Source: Pontibacter indicus (GTDB taxonomy: Bacteria > Bacteroidota > Bacteroidia > Cytophagales > Hymenobacteraceae). From it: a stretch of DNA of 64,000 nt. Positions 26,710 through 36,936 of this stretch are shown here, in pieces. The stretch's first letter is position 1, and each line of letters opens with the position of its first letter. The stretch is from positions 112,611-176,610 of the forward strand of contig NZ_FTPP01000005.1 in assembly GCF_900156345.1 (NCBI RefSeq), given 5' to 3'. Made by a program: the position numbers and the translations under genes. The notes beneath the pieces were generated by a model. It searched no databases. It was not told where the DNA came from and worked only from the letters and a program-made list of their open reading frames with translations.

Positions 26710-29154
26710 TTATACGATCACTTCTTTCTCTACTTCCTCAGGCTTGCGGCGCAATCCGTAAAAGATGGCCCCTCCGATTACCACCAGCAGCAGAATAGAC
26801 GAGATCCAAGACACAGTATTGCCAATGGAGTACGATTCCGGTTCGAACTTGAACTCGATGGTATGCTTGCCGGCCGGTACTTCCATGGCGCGCAGGATGT
26901 AGTTTACCCGGATGTGATCCACCGGTTTGCCGTCCAGGTAGGCCTGCCAGCCATCGGCGTAGTATACCTCCGAGAACACCACCAGTCCATTTTGCGCTGC
27001 ATTCACAGCATAGGTCAGGGCGTTTGGCTTGTAGTCCGTCAGCTCAATGGTAGAGCCCTCGGCATTGTAACTGGTTGCTGCTGTCTTGAACTTCGACTCG
27101 TCCACTACAGCGGTGGTACTGGCGTTCAGGCCGTTCAGGGCTTCAATTTCTTCATCCGGATTGTTCACCGTTTTCACCTCGCTCACAAACCAGGCATTGC
27201 CCAGTGCGCCCGGTACGCGCTGCACCGGCTGCTGCTGATCGCCCGTAATCACATAGCGGGTGTTGAGCATACGCAGCACCTCGAGGTTATTTTGAGTAAT
27301 GTGGCGGTCAATGATATCCTGATAGCGACGCAGTTTGGCACCATGGTAGCCGCCCACCGATTTGTGGAAGTACGAGGTACGAGCATCGTTAAATGGATTT
27401 GGCAGGTATAGCACGCGGTAACTCAGGTCCTTGTCCTGCAGAATCAACTGGTCGGCCTGCGTTGGCTGGAAATGGTTCTCTACCACACGCTTCTCAAAAT
27501 CGCCGTCGTTCAGGTAGCGCTTGTTCACGCCCCACAGGTCCACAAGAATCAGCAAACCTATACCTGCCATGGTCATGGTAGTCGACAGTTTGCCTTTAAG
27601 ATAAAAGTAAATCAGACCAACCGCCAATGCGATGAAGACAAACGAGCGCATTGCATCGGAGCGCATCATGCTTTCGCGGTCGGCGCGGATGGCATCGAGC
27701 GGGAAGTAAGACTGCTGCAACTGCGGATCTACGGCACCTACGAAACTGGCTGAACCGGCAAACAACCACACTAGCAAACAGACGCCAGCGGTTATACCTC
27801 CGGAAATCAGCAGTTTTTTATCGAGGTCTTTGATCAGGTCGCGGTCACGGATTACTTTGTAAAGCGCCAGTATGCCAAGCAGCGGCATTGTGATCTGGGC
27901 GATGATCAGAGCTGACGATACCGCCCTGAACTTGTTGTAGCCCGGGAAGTAGTCGAACATGAAGTAATTGAATGCCTCGAAGTTCTTGCCCCAGGCCAGC
28001 ACAATCGACAGGATGGTGGCACCGATCAGCCAAATACGGGTGGGTTTATGCACGATAAAACAGCCCAGCACGAACAGGAACACCACGATGGCACCCACAT
28101 AGACCGGTCCGCTCGTCATCGGCTGCGGCCCCCAGTAGGTTGGCAGGCCTTGCTTCAGGGCCTGCTCGGCCTGCACCGCCGGCATACCGAGCCCCAATAA
28201 AGCCTGGTAGCTCTGCGAGTCTTTGTCTAGTCGGGAGTTGCTGCTGCTACCACCGTAGAAGTCAGGTATAAGCAGCGTGATGGTTTCGCCTACGCCATAG
28301 CTCCAGCTAAAGGCATAGTCGCGGTCGAGGCCGCTGGAGGTTTTGTCGCCGCTGTTGGCCACGCTCAACTCCGACTTGCCCCGGATGCTGTGCTGGCTAT
28401 ACTCAGCCACGGTATAAAGTCTGCCGAAGTTTACGCCCACTGCCAGAATGGCCGCTATACCCAGCACCAGTCCGCGCTTGATCAGGTCGGCTATTCTGCC
28501 CTCTTTAATTGCATAAATCAGCTCCACAACCATCCAAACCAGCACCATCAGGAGCATGTAATAGGTCATCTGGAGGTGGTTGAAATGCAGGTTGAGCGTG
28601 AGGCCCAATGCAAAAATGGCAGCCCCGATCCAAAGATTTCGCCGGAGGGCGTAGAACATGCCGGCCATCACCAGCGGAATGTAGGCAATGGTAAGCGATT
28701 TGGTATTATGTCCCGCCTCCAGGATGATGAAGTTGTAAGAAGTGAAGGCAATGGCGATAGCGCCGATGACCGACAACCAGGTATTGAGCCGCAGCGTGAC
28801 CAGCAAAAAGTAGGCACAGAGCAGCGTAATGAAGATATTGCCCGCCATGGCCGGCATGTTGAAGGTCAGGATGCTGTGGATGTAGCCCGAAAGGTCGCCG
28901 TAATAGCGAGTGTTGATCAGGTATGAGGGCATGCCGCTGAACATGGAGTTTGTCCAGAGCGTCTCTTCGCCGGTAGCCTCGCGGTAGTCTTGTATCTCCT
29001 TGGCGCCGCCCTTGAACTGCAGAATGTCGTGCTGCGCCATCGCCTTGTCCTCGAACAGGACAGGAGCAAAGTATACGGCGGTAAGGGCAAGGAAAATCAG
29101 GATCGCGATGATGTGCGGGAGCACATCGCGCTTAAAGTCAATAGAAGCTGTCAT
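26710..29154 (-). CDS. YfhO family polytopic membrane protein
   Basis: Large inner-membrane protein of 814 residues with about 12-14 transmembrane helices, an extracytoplasmic region near residues 560-760, and a final helix (TVSWISSILLLVVIGGAIFYG) with a basic tail. It starts HIIAILIFLALTAVYFAPVLFED and has the family-typical AQHDILQFKGGAKEIQDYR and NSMFSGMPSYLI. The C-terminal domain ends in VVFSEVYYADGWQAYLDGK and GKHTIEFKFEP, characteristic of YfhO proteins, which are related to GT-C glycosyltransferases and linked to glycosylation of cell-envelope polymers in Firmicutes. The function in Bacteroidetes is unproven. It lies 43 bases from the DUF4834 gene stop to its own upstream region. Confidence 0.88.
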   Translation of the reverse strand: MTASIDFKRDVLPHIIAILIFLALTAVYFAPVLFEDKAMAQHDILQFKGGAKEIQDYREATGEETLWTNSMFSGMPSYLINTRYYGDLSGYIHSILTFNMPAMAGNIFITLLCAYFLLVTLRLNTWLSVIGAIAIAFTSYNFIILEAGHNTKSLTIAYIPLVMAGMFYALRRNLWIGAAIFALGLTLNLHFNHLQMTYYMLLMVLVWMVVELIYAIKEGRIADLIKRGLVLGIAAILAVGVNFGRLYTVAEYSQHSIRGKSELSVANSGDKTSSGLDRDYAFSWSYGVGETITLLIPDFYGGSSSNSRLDKDSQSYQALLGLGMPAVQAEQALKQGLPTYWGPQPMTSGPVYVGAIVVFLFVLGCFIVHKPTRIWLIGATILSIVLAWGKNFEAFNYFMFDYFPGYNKFRAVSSALIIAQITMPLLGILALYKVIRDRDLIKDLDKKLLISGGITAGVCLLVWLFAGSASFVGAVDPQLQQSYFPLDAIRADRESMMRSDAMRSFVFIALAVGLIYFYLKGKLSTTMTMAGIGLLILVDLWGVNKRYLNDGDFEKRVVENHFQPTQADQLILQDKDLSYRVLYLPNPFNDARTSYFHKSVGGYHGAKLRRYQDIIDRHITQNNLEVLRMLNTRYVITGDQQQPVQRVPGALGNAWFVSEVKTVNNPDEEIEALNGLNASTTAVVDESKFKTAATSYNAEGSTIELTDYKPNALTYAVNAAQNGLVVFSEVYYADGWQAYLDGKPVDHIRVNYILRAMEVPAGKHTIEFKFEPESYSIGNTVSWISSILLLVVIGGAIFYGLRRKPEEVEKEVIV

Positions 29155-29196
29155 ATCTTTCAGGAAACCTCAGAATAGGGCTGAAAGATAGGCTTT

Positions 29197-29466
29197 TTAT
29201 TTTATTTCTTCATAATCGACGTACTGGCCGCCATTGAAATCCTTCCGGTCCGGTTGCTCCGGTATGTAGTCGATTTTAACGCCTCCCTGCTGACGGCCAT
29301 TGTTGCTGGCACGCGGCTCAGGCTGCGGCTGGTGCATGTTGGAGTAAAAGAAAGTACCGTTTCGCAGACTCTTCTTCACAAAAAAAGCCAGCAACCAACG
29401 GAAAAGAAAAGGAGCGGCTAATCTGAGGAAAAGGATAACGAGTATGGTTATGAGTATGAATTTCAT
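29197..29466 (-). CDS. DUF4834 family small membrane protein
   Basis: 89 residues from the ATG at 29466 (MKFILITILVILFLRL); an ATG three codons earlier is possible. A single N-terminal transmembrane span (residues about 2-30), then LLAFFVKKSLRNGTFFYSN and a polar, proline/asparagine-rich tail ending in VKIDYIPEQPDRKDF and GQYVDYEEIK. This tail pattern is typical of DUF4834, a Bacteroidetes-specific family of unknown function. It lies 42 bases upstream of the YfhO gene on the same strand and could be cotranscribed with it. Confidence 0.85.
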   Translation of the reverse strand: MKFILITILVILFLRLAAPFLFRWLLAFFVKKSLRNGTFFYSNMHQPQPEPRASNNGRQQGGVKIDYIPEQPDRKDFNGGQYVDYEEIK

Positions 29467-29666
29467 GAAGGTCAATTAAGGTATAGGCAGCGCATGTCGC
29501 TGCTTACTAGTAACAAAGAAAGTACCTATTCTGATACAATTCTCCTGCCAAAAAGTTCTCCTGCCATTTCGGCGGGGCATGTGCAAAGATACGAATTTTG
29601 GATAAGTTCGGGAAATGGGGTAATTGACTGAATCTTAAAATATGGCCTTAACCTTAACGATTGACA

Positions 29667-29694
29667 CACACCTGCCCCCTCTCAAGAGGGGAAT
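29667..29694. repeat. Dispersed C-rich intergenic repeat (CCTGCCCC family), short copy
   Basis: CACCTGCCCCCTCTCAAGAG followed by GGGAATTT. The same arrangement (CCTGCCCC, short spacer, GAGGGG, AA) recurs at 44224-44275 and 53019-53150. Only the left end is recognisable here. Confidence 0.55.
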
Positions 29695-29764
29695 TTGTGC
29701 CATTGAGAATTCGCAAGTATAAGCTTTGTAGCAAAGGTATACCTGTTGAATACAGTCATCTACC

Positions 29765-29797
29765 TTGCCCTCGCTCGCGGGACGCGAGCGAGGGCAA
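29765..29797. repeat. Perfect 15-bp GC-rich inverted repeat
   Basis: Arms TTGCCCTCGCTCGCG and CGCGAGCGAGGGCAA separated by GGA. It has no T run and stands between the carB terminator and the C-rich repeat, so it is probably not an ordinary terminator. It might be an unrelated REP-type palindrome or a protein-binding site. Confidence 0.7.
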
Positions 29798-29825
29798 TTA
29801 GAATAGCATACCACCCAAAAAACAA

Positions 29826-29857
29826 AAAAGCCCTCTCCTTTTCAGAAGAGGGCTTTT
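29826..29857 (-). terminator. Rho-independent terminator after carB
   Basis: Arms AAAAGCCCTCT and AGAGGGCTTTT with a ten-base loop, followed on the minus strand by TTTTTGTT; about 18 bases after the CarB stop. Confidence 0.9.
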
Positions 29858-29874
29858 GAAAATTGTTTGCGTTG

Positions 29875-32688
<2,814 letters not shown>

Positions 32689-32712
32689 GTGCTGTGGTAG
32701 GTATAAATTGCC

Positions 32713-32744
32713 CAAAGTTAGCGCGAAAATCTGGGGCTCACAAA
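32713..32744 (-). promoter_or_regulatory. Promoter of carB
   Basis: Minus strand TTTG (32744-32741), 20 bases, TAACTTTG (32720-32713): a full match to the Bacteroidetes consensus. Transcription would start about 20 bases before the ATG at 32688, so an upstream in-frame ATG at 32715, inside the -7 element, is excluded. Confidence 0.75.
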
Positions 32745-32820
32745 CAGAAAATGCATGCCGGGCCCACTTTTTTCACATAGCGTTTTTGCATTATTTCGAA
32801 AGCAAGGGCAGCAGGTATGC

Positions 32821-33021
32821 TCAGTCGCCTTCTTCCAGTATGAATAAGTCATTGACTGTAACGCCAAACAAATCCGACATTTTTAGGGCCAGCAGCGTGG
32901 AGGGCAGGTATTTGTTCTTCTCGATGGCGTTGATCGTCTGGCGGCTCACGCCCAGGGCCTCGGCCAGCTGCTCCTGGGTCATGTCTTTTCTGGCCCGCTC
33001 TACCTTAATGTTATTCCGCAT
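32821..33021 (-). CDS. Xre-family HTH regulator (Cro/C1-type)
   Basis: 66-residue DNA-binding protein consisting of little more than one helix-turn-helix: NIKVERARKDMTQEQLAEAL, then GVSRQTINAIEKNKYLPS and ALKMSDLFGVTVNDLFILEE. This is the short YozG-like type. The chosen ATG at 33021 lies inside the end of the upstream membrane-protein gene (11-base overlap); the frame is open further upstream but that part belongs to the neighbour. Such regulators are commonly paired with a small membrane protein and probably control that operon. Confidence 0.88.
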   Translation of the reverse strand: MRNNIKVERARKDMTQEQLAEALGVSRQTINAIEKNKYLPSTLLALKMSDLFGVTVNDLFILEEGD

Positions 33022-33484
33022 CAGTCTCGAGTGCTTTTCGCATTTGGTGAAGTTTATACTTAAAGGAAGCATAGGTATAGAAAAGCAGCAAAGCTAACGC
33101 ACCCAGCATACCGCCTATGTCTGGCATACCCAGCGTACTTCCCTCCAGCAGCTTGACCGCGTTCGTGAACAAAGGAAGCATCAGAATCCCGACGATCAGG
33201 TATAGCACGCCGGTCATAAACGCCTGGTAGCGCAGGTGCTGCACCATCTCATCCTCTTCTTTCTCCTCCGAAAAATTGAGCAGCGCCAATCCGATGATGA
33301 TCGGGTAGTAGACGATCGGGTGAGACCATTCGTCAAAGAAAGCATCACTCCTGGGTATAAGCCCTATACTGATCAAGGCGAAAGTAAGGAGCGTGAGGGC
33401 GGGCATACCTGCTATAAGCACCCAGAGTCCGTACCGCTTAAACCGGTTAGGCAGCAGTTTTACTTGTGGTAACAGTTCTTTCAT
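33011..33484 (-). CDS. Four-helix membrane protein paired with the Xre regulator
   Basis: 157 residues with four hydrophobic segments: YGLWVLIAGMPALTLLTFAL, VYYPIIIGLALLNF, FMTGVLYLIVGILMLPLF and GMLGALALLLFYTYASFKY. Between helices two and three is the acidic, charged stretch SEEKEEDEMVQHLRYQAF, a pattern seen in integral membrane proteins that accompany small Xre regulators. No enzymatic motif. The last 11 bases overlap the start of the regulator gene, so the two are translated from one transcript. Function unknown; a signal-dependent pair is only an inference from the arrangement. Confidence 0.75.
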   Translation of the reverse strand: MKELLPQVKLLPNRFKRYGLWVLIAGMPALTLLTFALISIGLIPRSDAFFDEWSHPIVYYPIIIGLALLNFSEEKEEDEMVQHLRYQAFMTGVLYLIVGILMLPLFTNAVKLLEGSTLGMPDIGGMLGALALLLFYTYASFKYKLHQMRKALETDAE

Positions 33485-33796
33485 ATGACTTTTCTTTTGA
33501 TGTACGATAAAGATTACTAAAAGTAAAATATATTTTACATAAAGGAAATATTTTTTTACTAATCTGAAGGTTTATTTTTTTTGACAGGCTATTTTAATAA
33601 GATTCCTGAGAAGAGATTCTGGCACTAACCCAGTTCGCTTCCGCCTATACCTGCACCGCAAACCTGTTGCCTCCGGAATAAAACGTTTTGAGGCAAGCCG
33701 TCAGTAATTATGGGGAAGATTCCGCGCTAACACAACGCACACACAAACCTTCGCGCCGCGCTACGTACATTAAGGTATAAACTAACCAACAGAATC
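33485..33796. other. Intergenic region between divergent genes
   Basis: About 310 bases. The left 120 bases are very AT-rich (runs such as AAAATATATTTTAC and ATTTTTTTACTAA) and probably contain the promoter of the membrane protein/Xre pair, though no consensus element is clear. The right half is ordinary sequence with one TATACCTG word (33643) and no recognisable gene. Confidence 0.4.
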
Positions 33797-34018
33797 ATGG
33801 AAACACCACGCGAAGACGATATCATTACCAACTCAGACGAGAGCGAGCGCCTGCCGGACGAAAATCCAGAGCCGCTGGAGGGCGTGAAGAAAGAAGATCA
33901 TGATATTTTAGACCCTGAGCCCGAAGGCGTAGAAGAAGGCGGCAACGTGGCGGCCAAAAACGAGGAGGACACCCGTAAACTGGACGGCAGCAACGCCAAC
34001 AACCTGAGAACAAAATAA
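33797..34018 (+). CDS. Small acidic hydrophilic protein, unknown
   Basis: 73 residues, starting METPREDDIITNSDESERLP and ending NNLRTK. It is strongly acidic (many Asp/Glu), has no hydrophobic segment and no recognised domain, and is likely intrinsically disordered and cytosolic. The gene looks real because it has its own strong terminator directly after the stop and its codon use is like that of neighbouring genes. No ribosome binding site is obvious (GAATC precedes the ATG), which is normal here. Confidence 0.65.
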   Translation: METPREDDIITNSDESERLPDENPEPLEGVKKEDHDILDPEPEGVEEGGNVAAKNEEDTRKLDGSNANNLRTK

Positions 34019-34036
34019 AATATCACCGCTCACAGA

Positions 34037-34081
34037 AGCCGCAGACAGCAGCACCCCGTGCTGTTATCTGCGGCTTTTTTT
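34037..34081 (+). terminator. Rho-independent terminator after the small acidic protein
   Basis: Long hairpin, AGCCGCAGACAGCAGCAC pairing with GTGCTGTTATCTGCGGCT (one bulge/mismatch), followed by seven T residues. Confidence 0.92.
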
Positions 34082-34280
34082 GTTTCCAGCGTCATTTATT
34101 GACAACGGAAATCTGAATATCCCTATACTTAACTGCCATAGCGGCAAAAACCCGAAAACGAGTGCAAAAACCGGTATTACCCCTACATCGAAAGCGCATC
34201 TTTTATTCCCAAAAAGATTGACACGACCATAATTATTCAGTATCATTAGGCTGGAATTCACCGGTTTAACGCCATTGCAT

Positions 34281-34679
34281 ATGGTTTACTTCCAGACTGA
34301 TTATTTGCTCGTAGAGTACCATGTAGCCAGCCACGTCCTGCTGAGTCAGTGGTATGGCAAATGCAGCAGCTTGCAGTACAGGCAGGCGCTCATCAAACTG
34401 ATCAGGCTTGCCCGCGAACTGGAAGCGCCCTACGCCATTACCGACAGCCGCCTGCTCTCCCCCCTCGACCCTGATGACCTCGCCTGGACCCGCGACATTT
34501 TCGCGCAGGCTTTCGGCCAACTCCCCTTCAAGCGCTCCGCCTCCCTAAAGCCCTTCGACCCGACTGCCAGCCGCCAGTTTCAGCAAGTGTTCGCCAACAG
34601 CTCCTCCCCCCTTCCTTTCGAAACCCGCGAGTTCGAAGACCTCACCTCCGCTTACGAGTGGCTCATCTCTGAGGAATAA
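34281..34679 (+). CDS. Unknown cytosolic protein, 132 residues
   Basis: Start taken as the ATG at 34281 (MVYFQTDYLLVEYH). Not recognised with confidence. The protein is soluble and of mixed alpha/beta character: a beta-like opening, LLSQWYGKCSSLQYRQALIKLIRLARELEAP, then AITDSRLLSPLDPDDLAWTR and a final FETREFEDLTSAYEWLISEE. The outline (strand, long helix, YAITDSR strand, helix, terminal helix) resembles the small STAS/SpoIIAA-like hypothetical proteins often seen in Hymenobacteraceae, but this is a weak resemblance. No operon partner. Confidence 0.6.
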   Translation: MVYFQTDYLLVEYHVASHVLLSQWYGKCSSLQYRQALIKLIRLARELEAPYAITDSRLLSPLDPDDLAWTRDIFAQAFGQLPFKRSASLKPFDPTASRQFQQVFANSSSPLPFETREFEDLTSAYEWLISEE

Positions 34680-34817
34680 GTCGCTATACCTTGCTTCAGG
34701 CTTTACATTTCCACCATTTTCCGACATCCGGGGGTAAAAGATATTGCTTATATTGTCAGGCTAAACGTAGGCCTCCTATACCTTGGCAAGGCTTAGACTT
34801 ATACCTGAAAAGCGCGC

Positions 34818-36182
34818 ATGCTATACCTTGTTTTAAAGCTGATCCTACGCACAGGCCTTTGGGTGTTTTTCCGGAGGTTTGTGGTGCGCAACCGCCATCT
34901 GATGCCCGCGCGCGGTCCGCTGCTGGTGGTGGCCAACCACCCCAACACCTTTATGGACCCGATCGTGATTGCCTCCCTCCTCCCGCAGCAGGTATACTTC
35001 ATCGCGAAAAGCACCGTCTTCAGTTCGCCGCTGCACAACTGGCTACTCCCACACATGAACCTGATCCCGATTCACCGCAGTCAGGACAGGCCGGGCGTGC
35101 CGCTCGACAACGAAGCCACCTTCAAAGCCATTTACCAGGCACTGACTAATCACAAAACGCTGCTCATTTTTCCGGAGGGTACCAGCTTTAACGAAAGGCG
35201 CCTGCGAAAGCTCAAGACAGGCACAGCCCGGATGGCGCTCGGTGCCGCCGCCAGCCTGCCTGAGGTGGCGAACCTGCAGATACTGCCGGTGGGACTCAAC
35301 TACTCCGACCCGACGCGCTTCCGAAGCGACGTGTTTGTGAACGTGGGAAAACCCATTGCAGTCGCCCCCTACCTGGCGCAGTACCAGCAGGACGAGAAAG
35401 GCACCGTGAACGAACTGACAGACCGCATCCGGCAGCAGCTCGAAAAGTTGATTGTGGTAACGCCTACTGATGATGAAGACGTGCTTGTGCGGCAGATTGA
35501 ACAGGTATACAAAGAGACACTGGCGGCCCAGACACCCCTAGAAGCCCCGCGCCATGTGCGCGACTTTCTACTGACCAGGGCGATTATGAAAGGACTGGCC
35601 CACTTCCTGGAAACGCAGCCGCTGCGCGTAGAGCAGTTCCGGGACAAGATGCGGTCGTACGTGGGGCAGCTGGAGGAGCTGGATCTGAAACGCCTGCCCA
35701 CCGTGGAGGAAAATAACGTGCTGCTGCGCCAGACGCTTGTCCGCACCCTGCTGCTGACGCTCACCCTGCCGCTATACCTGTACGGGCTCTTCAACAACTA
35801 CCTCGCTTATATTATACCTTCTAAAGTGGCCGATGCGCTCACAGAAGAGCAGGAGTTCAGAGCGCCGATCATGCTGTCGGTGGGTATTTTCTCATTCCCA
35901 ATCCTGTATGCGCTGCAGGCAAGTGTCTTTTGGCACTTCTGGCCCGACACGCTATACCTGCTGCTATACCTGATCAGCCTGCCACTGTCGGGCTTTTTTG
36001 CGCACCGCTACTGGAACATACTGCTGCGCGTGCGGGAGCACTGGCTGTTGCTGCGCCTTTTTATGAACAATAGCCCGGTGGCGGCAAGCCTTAAACGGCA
36101 ACGACAGGAATTGATAAGCGAGCTGGAAGGCGCCAGAAAAGAATACCTCCACCAGCAAACCGACAGCCAGAGCCTCGGCTAA
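34818..36182 (+). CDS. Lysophospholipid acyltransferase (PlsC-like) with C-terminal membrane region
   Basis: 454 residues. The N-terminal half is a PlsC/LPLAT domain: acceptor motif NHPNTFMDP near residue 39 (one residue longer between His and Asp than the classic HX4D), YFIAKSTVF, and the FPEGTSF motif near residue 122. It probably acylates a glycerophosphate or another lipid acceptor at the inner membrane. The C-terminal half contains about four hydrophobic helices (TLLLTLTLPLYLYGLFNNY, FPILYALQASVF, LYLLLYLISLPLSGFFAHRYW) and a charged tail. This two-part architecture occurs in Bacteroidetes acyltransferases. Monocistronic on the plus strand. Confidence 0.85.
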   Translation: MLYLVLKLILRTGLWVFFRRFVVRNRHLMPARGPLLVVANHPNTFMDPIVIASLLPQQVYFIAKSTVFSSPLHNWLLPHMNLIPIHRSQDRPGVPLDNEATFKAIYQALTNHKTLLIFPEGTSFNERRLRKLKTGTARMALGAAASLPEVANLQILPVGLNYSDPTRFRSDVFVNVGKPIAVAPYLAQYQQDEKGTVNELTDRIRQQLEKLIVVTPTDDEDVLVRQIEQVYKETLAAQTPLEAPRHVRDFLLTRAIMKGLAHFLETQPLRVEQFRDKMRSYVGQLEELDLKRLPTVEENNVLLRQTLVRTLLLTLTLPLYLYGLFNNYLAYIIPSKVADALTEEQEFRAPIMLSVGIFSFPILYALQASVFWHFWPDTLYLLLYLISLPLSGFFAHRYWNILLRVREHWLLLRLFMNNSPVAASLKRQRQELISELEGARKEYLHQQTDSQSLG

Positions 36183-36356
36183 ACGCGCATCCGGCTACCA
36201 TTGTCTATACCTGTAGGCCTATCACGAAAAGCCTGTATGTTGTATAGAAGCAGGATTTATCCAATCTATTTCCTTTAAAAAGTTATCCAAATAGCACTAG
36301 TTCCGTAAACAGGATACTGAAATCTAATTTTTACAGTATTACAAACAACAAGAACT

Positions 36357-36845
36357 ATGAAAAAGACATTTGTAAACATGCTCGCGCTATCGTTTGTAGC
36401 AGCTACGGTTATGACCGGTTGTGCAGATACCACAACTACCGGCACTGATGCAACAGATACCGATATGGGCACAACGACTGGTTCCACTACCGGTACTACG
36501 ACGACTGGTACAACAACTGGTACTACAACTGGTACTACAACTGGAACAACTACCGGTACCACAACAGGTACGACCACTGGAACAACTACCGGCACGACTA
36601 CCGGTACAACGACAGGAACTACAACGGGCACTACTACAGGTACCACCACCGGCACGACTACTGGTACAACAACAGGTACGACCACCGGCACCACGACCGG
36701 AACAACGACTGGCACTACAACCGGTACTACTACGGGAACAACGACTGGAACTACAACTGGCACCACTACAGGTACAACCACTACCGGTGGCACAACTACT
36801 GGCTCCACTACGGGTACCACCACTATGGGTACAACGCCAAGATAG
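36357..36845 (+). CDS. Lipoprotein with long Thr/Gly tandem repeat
   Basis: 162 residues. Signal peptide MKKTFVNMLALSFVAATVMT with lipobox VMTGC (Cys22), then ADTTTTGTDATDTDM and a very regular tract of about 120 residues in which three threonines alternate with one glycine, interrupted only a few times by Ser or Met, ending TMGTTPR. No globular domain. The repeat is uncharged and probably extended, possibly a surface stalk or an O-glycosylation substrate (Bacteroidetes glycosylate at D-S/T motifs; only the N-terminal part, with TDT and TDAT, offers these). The gene has its own terminator. Opposite-strand Val/Pro frames are shadows. Confidence 0.8.
   Translation: MKKTFVNMLALSFVAATVMTGCADTTTTGTDATDTDMGTTTGSTTGTTTTGTTTGTTTGTTTGTTTGTTTGTTTGTTTGTTTGTTTGTTTGTTTGTTTGTTTGTTTGTTTGTTTGTTTGTTTGTTTGTTTGTTTGTTTGTTTTGGTTTGSTTGTTTMGTTPR
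36474..36836 (+). repeat. Coding 12-bp tandem repeat (Thr-Thr-Thr-Gly units)
   Basis: About 30 successive units of the type ACN-ACN-ACN-GGN. Third codon positions vary from unit to unit (GGT, GGA, GGC; ACT, ACA, ACG, ACC), so the protein repeat is nearly perfect while the DNA repeat is strongly degenerate. Confidence 0.85.
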
Positions 36846-36873
36846 CGGGATCTGTACTTCTTATTACACAAGC

Positions 36874-36911
36874 AAAAAGGCAAGCACCTCCCGGTCTTTG
36901 CCTTTTTGTTT
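36874..36911 (+). terminator. Rho-independent terminator after the Thr/Gly lipoprotein
   Basis: Arms AAAAAGGCAA and TTGCCTTTTT with a loop of about 14 bases, followed by GTTTTATT. Confidence 0.85.
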
Positions 36912-36936
36912 TATTCAACCTTATACCTGACACACC

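Larger units (their letters stand above)
29467..29874. other. Intergenic region between the DUF4834 gene and carB
   Basis: About 400 bases without a gene. It holds a minus-strand -7-like element TATCTTTG (29591-29584) that could drive the DUF4834 gene, though no -33 is visible; a dispersed C-rich repeat (29667-29694); a perfect GC-rich palindrome (29765-29797); and the carB terminator (29826-29857). Each is listed separately apart from the promoter. Confidence 0.5.

Noticed and set aside
36474..36836. Possible CRISPR-like repeat tract
   Set aside because: Units are 12 bases with no spacers and lie inside a coding frame.
36275..36883. 202-codon minus-strand frame of Val/Pro repeats
   Set aside because: It is the antisense of the Thr/Gly repeat; the plus-strand product has a signal peptide, lipobox and terminator.
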